NCBI GenBank assembly: GCA_977017575.1
Contig: CDRNVI010000029.1
Span: 744,001 to 808,000, forward strand
DNA length: 64,000 bases
Source: Paramoeba atlantica
Taxonomy: Eukaryota; Discosea
Direction of reading: 5' to 3'
The position numbers were made by a program, and so were the translations under genes. The notes under the pieces were generated by a model. The model saw only the letters and a program-made list of their open reading frames with translations, did not search any database and was not told the DNA's origin. The stretch's first letter is position 1; each line of letters begins with the position of its first letter. This document shows, piece after piece, positions 56,343 through 64,000 of this stretch.

Positions 56343-57893
56343 AGTAAGGGGGGTGGTGAAGTAAGGGGGGTGGTGAAGTAAGGGGGGTGAATGAATGATT
56401 CAAAGTTCGATCAATTTATAGTTCTCTCGAAAATCCTCAAATTATTGAAGTACACTATGCTATCGACATTGAGCGTAATTTCCTTTTCTTGAGTGTTGTA
56501 ATACCTCGTGTTGCACATTCTATATTTTATGTTTCTTTTAGCTTGTCTACAATGTCCCATGGGCTTTTAACTTCCCCCCATCAAAATTACTTACGTCTTG
56601 AGATTTAAATGATGTCGCAGAACATAACCCATTGAACACCAATTTAAATTTTAGAACTACAAAACACTGTGGCGCAACTTTATGATCAAACTGACATGAT
56701 GATGAAACTGACATCGAAGAAAATCGTTCTGAATTAGAAATGGTTCAACATACTAAGAGGGGGGCAACGCGTCTGTGTTGATTGACAGAATATGGCAGAA
56801 TTCGTAAGTGAAAAGCAAAAATAATTCGGCGCCGCTTCGCGGCGCCTACGGTTTTCCCACTTATGTGCTGTATTCTTAACGTATGCTGTATGGGAAGGAT
56901 TGTTGATGGTGCCTGAGATGCAAAATTATCCATTTGGTACTCTTTTTATGAAAGCTTGCGTAAGTAATTCATCGCGGGGGTTGTATCGATCCACAATCTC
57001 AGAGTAATACCACACTACGTGTCGAATGAAGAATGACACTACGTGTCGATGAAGGAGAACCACGCAGATCCCTGTAGCAGAAATTGGTATTCGACTTGGC
57101 GACAGGATGGAATAGAACTGGTGAAAAGTGAAATTGGGTGTACTAGAACCCAGTTTGAATTCGTATCTGTCACGTTTACTAAGCTTACTTAGCAGGCTCG
57201 GGGGAGGTGCTAAAAAACTTCCTAAAACTTTCATTTTCTGGTCTGCGATTTTTACTACATGTGCAAATCTGAAGAAAGCAATTCCCCTAAAAAGGCTGTG
57301 TGGCCCTCAACACAATTCATTAAGAGCAAAGAGAAAGTCAAAAATACGGAACTTGAAGTTAAAAAGGCAAAAGAGTCGTTGGAGTCTGAGTACACGGATC
57401 TCGATCCCTTTTCGATCACCGTGAAATGTATTCCTGTGGAGGTGGGCAGGGAAAGTTTTCGAACGTTTTTTTCGTCCTTCGGAACGATTGGCAAAATGAC
57501 CCTTCTGTCTAACAAACATCTCGCCTTTGTTTGTTATGAACAGGCGAAACATGCTGAACACACATGCCGATGCATGCAAGTGCATCTAAAAGGAAAAATC
57601 AAAAAGTAACACATGTTACTCATTCATGTTGAAAACAACCACTGCGTTTAGTAGCGCCCATGTCACAGAGCGCGCAAGTTATCCGGCACACATAACAATG
57701 TATTTGCAAGATAACTGAACAAGATAACTGAAAAAGAGATAAATAAAGGAAGATAATTGAAAAAAAGGTGTAGTAGAGCCTTAGAAAACAAAACGGAGAA
57801 TTAAGGGATGGTTAATTACGGGGCAAAATCCTGGTATGACGAAATGTGGTGTGGTAAGGGGGGAGGCGAAGTAAGGGGGGGGAGGTAACGGTA
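56282..57893. mobile_element. TIR-bounded segment carrying an RRM gene
   Basis: Left end TACCGTTACCCCCCCTTACT and right end (reverse complement) TACCGTTACCTCCCCCCCCT followed by TACTTCGCC are inverted copies of about 28 bp starting at TA. Subterminal gaagtaaggggggtggt repeats lie at 56341-56390. It looks like a non-autonomous Tc1/mariner-type element of 1.6 kb, although the AT-rich middle with the RRM frame could be host DNA trapped between two solitary ends. The last 92 bp also occur in segment S copy a (42378-42469). Confidence 0.5.
57259..57609 (+). CDS. Small RRM RNA-binding protein
   Basis: 116 aa with ATG and TAA. Residues 20-45 are Lys/Glu-rich. An RRM spans about 52-116: RNP2 is ITVKCI (53-58), the first helix ESFRTFFSSFGTIGKMTLLS, RNP1 KHLAFVCYE (86-94, Phe at the usual aromatic site), then a helix EQAKHAEHTCRCM. 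The domain is short but ends with the expected strand and a basic tail KGKIKK. It would bind single-stranded RNA. It is the only plus-strand host-like gene in the right half of the window and lies within the TIR-bounded segment 56282-57893, so it may be a captured gene. Confidence 0.6.
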   Translation: MCKSEESNSPKKAVWPSTQFIKSKEKVKNTELEVKKAKESLESEYTDLDPFSITVKCIPVEVGRESFRTFFSSFGTIGKMTLLSNKHLAFVCYEQAKHAEHTCRCMQVHLKGKIKK

Positions 57894-59038
57894 AGTGGTG
57901 GTGTGATGTGGGTGGTCACTATTTCCCGAAAGTTTTTACTGCTGGAAGACATTACTCATGGACGCCGCCGCTGGTCACCAAATATGATTCATGGTTATCG
58001 ATATTGTCGTACATGTTCAATTCACGACAAGCTTCAATTGCACCTCATGTGATCGCTAATCAAATATTTTTCCATGGCAACAGCGAGAAACTTGCCTACT
58101 TAACTGAGCATGTGAATGAAGTGGCGGGTGAGGATGAGACAGACGATGACGATGAAATATCGAATGGCGACCTCAGTGGGGAGAGTAGTTCTGGAGAACA
58201 TTGCATTCAGGAATCATTTTTGGGAATGTTTTGAAAAGCTTTTTTATGGCCGAATAATATACAGTGGTTTCAATTCAACTTCCCCCCCCCCGCGGAATTT
58301 TGAGTTTTTTTGTCCATTTTTGCTCATTTTTGATCTCGTTCCTCTAGTGAAGTGCTTTGGCACCTTTTTTATAATAGGGACCCCCTAGTGCTCATACGTA
58401 TCTCATACTGTGACCCCGCCTTTAATATGCACACGTTTTTGGAGTTTGTGCATATTAAAGGGGGGGGGTGCATAATAAAGGGGGGTGCATAATAGAGGGG
58501 GGGGGGTGCATAATAAAGGGGGGGCGCGCTTCTTCCCTCTCATACTGTATGATTGGTCCTTGGAAATGCTGTTTTTCCTAATATTGCCGTTCTGTTGAGC
58601 CTCGTATTGTTTTATTGCGCTTTGTTGCTTTTCGCTCGACGATCTCTATGGCAATAATTTTTCTGTACCACTTCGTGCCAAGTTGAATGGCAATTGAAAA
58701 AAACGTAAAATGATCTCCTTTTTTAGCTGGCTTCGCAAAGTTTCACGAGCGTTACCCTAGTTATTTGGAGGGGTGACTCCTATCCAGGCGCTTCTAGGCG
58801 CTTCCAGTGAATTTCTATGGAGTTCGGACTTGGTAATTTGAGGATAAGCAATGTAAACCCCCATATGGGGGGACATGGGGGGCACATTTTTTTTATTTTC
58901 TAAAATCTTGTCCAAGGAAGTGGCAGATTGGGCCGCGGCTATCGCTCGGTCCCGGTAATAAGGCATTTTGCACTGCGTCAATAAGAGATGAATGCTGTAA
59001 ATTGTTGTTGTTTTTGTTGGTAACAAGAGCGCCCGCAA
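57802..59038. repeat. Segment S, copy b
   Basis: Matches 42378-43570. The minisatellite tgcataataaagggggg has four units here (58447-58525) against two in copy a. The adjoining TA (59039-59040) is the empty site of the 43573-46208 element. Confidence 0.85.
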
Positions 59039-59040
59039 TA

Positions 59041-61291
59041 CCCTCATGCAAGCGCCGCAAGTACCACTCCGGCTCTAGGGCTCCGCCAGAGTACAGGGAC
59101 GCAAGGCTCTCCTAGGTCGCTTCACTAGTGTGTGTATGTCTGTGCGTGTGAGTCAAGCCGTTTGACTCCGAAGAGCCAAGCAGTTTGACTCCTTCACGCG
59201 TAGGTCGCGCTACCGGTTCTCCACGCGAAGCGTGATCTTCTAACACGAGAGCGTCGAAACCCTCAATCATACAAGAAAAATTGAGACAAAGGTCCTTGGC
59301 GCTTCTAGGCGCTGCCACCCAGAGTCACCCCTCTTAGTATCTTATTATGTTCGTGGATTGTAGATTGTCCAGGCGTTTATCCTAGAAAAGCATCTAGCCT
59401 CCCATGAGAAAGCAGGGGAATTGGGGGAAGGTGCCTCGTCGCAGGATTACCGAAACTCTTTCGAATTTGGTAATGGTATGCAAATCGCCGTGAAGCGACT
59501 ACATACTTGGGTCCGCAGAGCGTAGAACAACCTTCCCCGGGCACGTGGAAAGCTGAGCCGTCGCTATTCAGGACGAATTGGGTTTTACACCAGTTCTTCC
59601 CGAACGCCCCATGATTCCCAAAAGGGAGAGGAACCGGCTTGCTGGCACAGTTCGGGAGTGGCGAGTCTCCTGACTATCCTCTTCTTATCCAGCTCATATT
59701 TATCCTGTAATTCCCTACATGTAGGGCATCAATAGAGATCAGCTAAACGACTTACGTTGAACCTCGGAGAGCCAATCCCCTTGTTACGCATACAGATCTC
59801 GGACGCCTCAGCTCTTGCCTCTAGCCGGTAGTTTCGACGACCAATGATATTGGACCGACACGCGGGTCGTCAATAATTTCTGGGTGGACTACGGTGAAAA
59901 TGCACCCTAAAAAACAAATTTTTGAAAAAACATTCTAACAAAAAACAAATGTGATTCGGCATTATTCTAAGATATTCTAAGACACTTTGCGACAGTTTTC
60001 CCTGATATACACAATAAAATTTATCGATGCCCTGTAAGATCATCAGTGGTAATCTCAGATTTCAAATGAACCGGTTGATCTTCGTCGACACGAAGTTCCC
60101 TCACTAAACAAGATAAATGGATTACCTCATTCGCATGCTGAGACTATGTGGAAGGTTAAAAATTAACGCAGGTTTCATAATATCGGAGTGCATCTGAAAA
60201 AAGCGGCGACATTTGCTGAGTAATGTCTGTAGTGTCCTATAGCTTCGGAATCGGTTTTGTCCCCTCTACCCTTCTAACCTTTGTTTCGAGTATGGGGTAC
60301 CTTGGATGTCTAATGTGACATGCACGATGAACGCCACGACAATCCCATGTCGTGCAAGGAAACTGCCTGAAACTTTGCAAAAATTACTTTCTAGGCATTT
60401 CGTTAAGCGCGGAGGTAATTTTCAACGCAAGGCGCGCAGCAGTGGTGACTTATAAGTCGAAAACAACAACCGCTTTTGAGGAATCGACAAAAAAAACAAA
60501 AATTTCAGGATAGTATGCTTAAAAAATTCATAAGACTCGAACTGCACTTATCTCTACTTGCGAGCCCCGACGAAATACGTTTCAGTAAAGCGAACGATAG
60601 AATCCTTGTTGGTAGGCGACTGGAAGAATCTACTTGTACATGCATGAATAGCTGTTTACACTGTACTGTTTCAATGACGTGATGCACTATGGATTTACTT
60701 TTCAAGGTTAAAATATGAAATGAAAAGTACAGAGTATATTGCGATTATTTTTAGACAAAATTTTGTTTAATCGAATAGCATCGAACCGTGCACCAAAAAC
60801 TGATGAAACTTATACAAGTTTGGTGATATGTGCTTCTTAGATAATGACATGATATGATCTACAGATTCCTTAAAAACAATCAGCTACAGGACTATACATA
60901 CGAAAAGAAAGCATAACATATACAGCATAAACAGCATAACAGGTGTAGTAACTAACAGTAAGAAACAACGAATAGCTCTCACAACAAGACAGTACAAATA
61001 TACTTATTTCAGAAACTTAATTAGATCACATCAAGAGATATATTCTGGATTCCAATTCCAAAACACATGAATATTTTCAGTTAGATATAGTTGTATGCAG
61101 TGCATCACTTTTTCTGTTTCACTACACAAAAGAGATTCGAAGTAAAAATATATAGTTGAATGTCAAACACAAATTCTGATTCACCAGAAAAACAGAACGA
61201 AGCTAGACTACAGAAATAAGTATGTCAAAAAAATCTATTAAGGCCTAACGTTTCTCCCTAGATATTCACTTCAACGGCGTTCTCAACACTT
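59041..61291. repeat. Segments T, R (copy 3) and U: 3' flank of Piwi copy 3
   Basis: Matches 46211-48206. An extra segment of about 247 bp (roughly 59262-59508) interrupts T; it has ttggcgcttctaggcgctgc similar to a phrase in segment S (58789-58803) and no clear element ends. R copy 3 is 59685-60068. Confidence 0.8.
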
Positions 61292-64000
61292 TTACAAATA
61301 GTACGGCATTTGTCGCAGTTCCATTCCCACGTTTGGCTTGGCAGCGGAGGAGGTTCCGTGGAAGAATGCCAACTTGCTTGCGCATTGCAGGACGAAGGGT
61401 GCCTTGATGGATCCGGGCCAGTTCGTGTACATCCAGCACAGGTGGTAGGACATGTTCTCTATAGCTTGCAAGGGCAAACCGCCATCACGGAGCACAAAGT
61501 ACTTGACCGGTTTCGAGGTAGCCAGGGTGCAGTCGACAGCGATTTGGGAAAAGGAGTGGGAGCTGTGCTCGACAACATGTCCACGAGGAATGTTGTGCCA
61601 CTCCACCCGTCCGCCCTTTGATACTGGCGCTGCGTAGCGATCATGAATACGTTTCTGGACTACCATGAAGGTAAGTTCAACGTTTTTGCTTCCGAGTAAT
61701 TTTTCACAGTCCGCCATCTCTTCAACGCGCACACGGTCCATCATGCTGTCTCCCACACCGTCGCGGTACACTACAACGCGTCCGACATTGGAACCTTTCA
61801 CGAGCACCTCGAACACTTCTTCGAGAAATTCCTTCAATGTAGTCATGCTCATGCGATCCATCACTGGGCTACGTCCGTCAGTCTGCTCACTCGCGGCTCC
61901 AGCATTGCGGCGGCTTTCAGTCGATGATCCTCCCATCATCTTCTGTCGGGACACCTGCATGTCTGTGTTGCACAAATGGCTCCACTTTCGAGTCTCCGCA
62001 TTGTAGTACCAGGCTACAAAACCAGCGAGGTTGCGACGTTGATTTTCGAAGGATCCGGATTCACTTGCTTCGCTTTTGCGATCGCTATAGATATCGTAGC
62101 CCACGTAGATGGTGCCATTTGCTCCAAGCTCCGGAACGTTGCTCGGAATGTCAACCAGCCACAATGGCGTACCCATCTTAGCAGTCACATTCTTCGCAAT
62201 GTTGTGAACATAGGGTCCTGCCGTTTTTGCCTTGCTCATCTTGTCAAAGTCTACGAATTGGGAGACGATGCCCATAGACCCCAGTTCGCTCTTCAACGTG
62301 CCGTAGGCATCCTGACCACGTGTGCTGTGGCCGTTGCTGAGGACGCATAGCACAAGGGCGGGTGTACCTTCCGCAATGGCCTGGCGTACGGCATCGGTTC
62401 GCACGGAGTCCAAGCATTTGTCGATAAAGTCGCGGTCGTCTTCACCACTATCGACGAAGGTGACAGGTCCTTTCGCCTTCCATACGCCACGAATGCGTTC
62501 GTTGACATCCATAATTTGACGCACTAAGTCACGAGCCTTAGCACCCCAACCAAAGACTTGGTATTCTTTGCGTTCCTCGTTGAACTGAATCCGCATGGTC
62601 TGGGGAGCGAAATCTTGATTCGGGCGGAGAGTCTCTGGAGAGCCAACGATCTGGACTTTGACGGTCTTCATTTCTTTCGGTTGTATGGTTTCCAATGCCG
62701 CATTCTTGATCTGAAGGCAGTATCCGCTCAGGAGCTCTTTCGGTTCCTGTTCATCGAATCTCTTCACCAACTTGATACACTGATCTTGCATTTCCTCGGG
62801 CATCTTGGAGCATCGCGTCGGAAGGAAGCGTCGTGCTTCAGTGCTTAATTGGTCCACAAGGACGAATTCAGGAATGAGGCGGACGCGGCCGGAGCGCTCA
62901 CCCCAGATAAGAGGCTGATCCGTCTTTGTAACCTCCAACCCATACGTCTCCTTGTAGTAATCCGCATAAGAGATCGTTCGTCCGCTCTTAAGCTCGAAGA
63001 CGGACTCCACCGTCGTCCCCTTATCCACTTTGTAGACCATGTAGTTGCGCTTCCTCGTTCCGTAAGACGTCATCACCTTGAGACCCAGCAGACTGCGCGG
63101 CCCGTTCTTGTTGAGGTAGTCCAGCGCAGTTACACGTGCTTCCACATGACTTCGAGGATGAACAATGAGAACAACACCGTTGTCTGTCAACTGGAATGTT
63201 GCAAAGTAACCAGGTACCACAATCATATCGCGATACACACGTTGCCGAGTGAAATCGCAGTATATTTTTCCTGTTCGGCGAAGATCTAATGATTCCAGAA
63301 TTCGGCATAACACATGATTGTACACTTGCATCGTTTGTTCCTCATTAGAGCGGGGGTTGAGTTGCACCTTAGTGATGTCTTCTTTGCGTAGTTCCATTGT
63401 GGTCTTGAAAGATCCAAGGGAGACTTCACGTGAAAGCGGTTCTTGCAAATGTTCGGAGATATCCTCAAGGCAATAAAAGTTAGTTCCAGAGATGATCAAA
63501 TCGAGCTTCTTGAGGTATTCCTTTTCTAAGACTTGGCGAAGATATCCGAATAGAAGCTTCTTACGTTGAATTTCGCTGATGTTTTCATTTTTCTCGATGC
63601 TGAGGGGATACATGTAGACCTCCGCCTTACTGATGGAGACATTGACAGCATTCCACATTACGTCGCGGCATGGTGCACGCTGACGGAGGGCGTCACGTTC
63701 GGATGCCATCAAACGACCACGTTCCGTCCTGTCTTTATCAGCCCAGAAACGATCCCAACAGCCACTGCAACAGCGTTTATTGGGGACGTCCGCATGCTTT
63801 CCTACTCGGCATAACTTACCACAGCTGTCGCATTTGGCGTACTCGCTCCCAATGAAGGGCATCATGCTTCCGGTGCCCGGACCACCTCCCATGGGACCGC
63901 CCATCGGACGGGGACCACCGGGTGCACCACCCGGAGGGCCACCTGGTCGTCCTCCAGGAGCTGGGCCACGATCGTCTCTTCGGTAGTTGTCGTTTCGGCG
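61292..64000 (-). CDS. Piwi-clade Argonaute, copy 3 (5' end outside window)
   Basis: The coding frame stays open to base 64000, inside the Arg/Asp-rich N-terminal tail, so the start lies beyond the window; there is no sign that this copy is truncated in the genome. In the visible part it differs from copy 1 by three residues: N in AVNVSIS (shared with copy 2), Cys in SGYCLQIK, and Ile in RQAIAEG. The Cys cluster, PAZ, PIWI Asp residues and Ser in CASKLAFF are kept. Stop codon TAA and 3' flank as in copy 2. Confidence 0.9.
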   Translation of the reverse strand, partial: RRNDNYRRDDRGPAPGGRPGGPPGGAPGGPRPMGGPMGGGPGTGSMMPFIGSEYAKCDSCGKLCRVGKHADVPNKRCCSGCWDRFWADKDRTERGRLMASERDALRQRAPCRDVMWNAVNVSISKAEVYMYPLSIEKNENISEIQRKKLLFGYLRQVLEKEYLKKLDLIISGTNFYCLEDISEHLQEPLSREVSLGSFKTTMELRKEDITKVQLNPRSNEEQTMQVYNHVLCRILESLDLRRTGKIYCDFTRQRVYRDMIVVPGYFATFQLTDNGVVLIVHPRSHVEARVTALDYLNKNGPRSLLGLKVMTSYGTRKRNYMVYKVDKGTTVESVFELKSGRTISYADYYKETYGLEVTKTDQPLIWGERSGRVRLIPEFVLVDQLSTEARRFLPTRCSKMPEEMQDQCIKLVKRFDEQEPKELLSGYCLQIKNAALETIQPKEMKTVKVQIVGSPETLRPNQDFAPQTMRIQFNEERKEYQVFGWGAKARDLVRQIMDVNERIRGVWKAKGPVTFVDSGEDDRDFIDKCLDSVRTDAVRQAIAEGTPALVLCVLSNGHSTRGQDAYGTLKSELGSMGIVSQFVDFDKMSKAKTAGPYVHNIAKNVTAKMGTPLWLVDIPSNVPELGANGTIYVGYDIYSDRKSEASESGSFENQRRNLAGFVAWYYNAETRKWSHLCNTDMQVSRQKMMGGSSTESRRNAGAASEQTDGRSPVMDRMSMTTLKEFLEEVFEVLVKGSNVGRVVVYRDGVGDSMMDRVRVEEMADCEKLLGSKNVELTFMVVQKRIHDRYAAPVSKGGRVEWHNIPRGHVVEHSSHSFSQIAVDCTLATSKPVKYFVLRDGGLPLQAIENMSYHLCWMYTNWPGSIKAPFVLQCASKLAFFHGTSSAAKPNVGMELRQMPYYL

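Noticed and set aside
61292-63904. Piwi copy 3 as an N-terminally truncated gene starting at an internal Met
   Set aside because: The frame is open through to base 64000 and encodes the same Arg/Asp-rich region as copies 1 and 2; truncation is only the window edge.
1-64000. LTR retroelements, Polintons or virus-like genes
   Set aside because: No capsid, integrase of the retroviral type, protein-primed polymerase or long terminal direct repeats were recognised.

Overview
This window reads as nuclear DNA of a unicellular eukaryote. Host genes are uninterrupted open frames and transposon debris is abundant. The best lineage clue is the 609-residue protein at 1179-3008. It joins a U1-like C2H2 zinc finger to an RNase III domain with all four catalytic acids, the architecture of the kinetoplastid RNA-editing endonucleases (KREN family). 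Unidirectional intronless gene clusters and a short LRR protein with an LP..L..L.LS.N.FSG repeat fit a kinetoplastid-like euglenozoan. This is an inference from few genes: no spliced-leader gene or rRNA is in the window.

Layout. 0-8 kb: plus-strand host genes (KREN-like endonuclease, glycerophosphodiester phosphodiesterase, SRR1-like protein) with a LINE tail at the left edge. 8-26.7 kb: about 19 kb with no recognised host gene, built from nested mobile elements. These include a 5'-truncated RT-RNase H LINE with a 15-bp target duplication, a Merlin/IS1016-like element with TIRs and an 8-bp duplication (its transposase gene split by a tRNA-derived SINE), several more SINE copies, Tc1/mariner remnants, RT/endonuclease LINE fragments and a very GC-rich island. 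26.7-40 kb: minus-strand host genes (unknown membrane-anchored protein, WAPL-like protein, LRR protein, nicotinamidase, small unknown protein, MCM5, Piwi). The two gene clusters therefore converge on the transposon-filled interval. 40-64 kb: two further, almost identical Piwi genes on the minus strand, within segmental duplications, separated by more transposons.

The points most worth a second look are: (1) a three-copy array of a Piwi protein with an N-terminal RDD-repeat tail, a Cys cluster and Ser in place of the last catalytic His; (2) a complete-looking two-ORF Tc1/mariner-type element (43573-46208) with unusual DD51E spacing, whose empty TA site is preserved in the paralogous duplication at 59039-59040; (3) a IS30-type DD33E transposase with TIRs in a eukaryotic setting (52532-53920); (4) a switch of third-codon-position preference from C to G/T inside three separate host genes; (5) the KREN-like gene itself.

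Genome maintenance genes (MCM5, WAPL), a possible small-RNA defence gene in multiple copies (Piwi), and heavy, recent transposon activity occur side by side. A functional link between Piwi amplification and transposon load is only a hypothesis.
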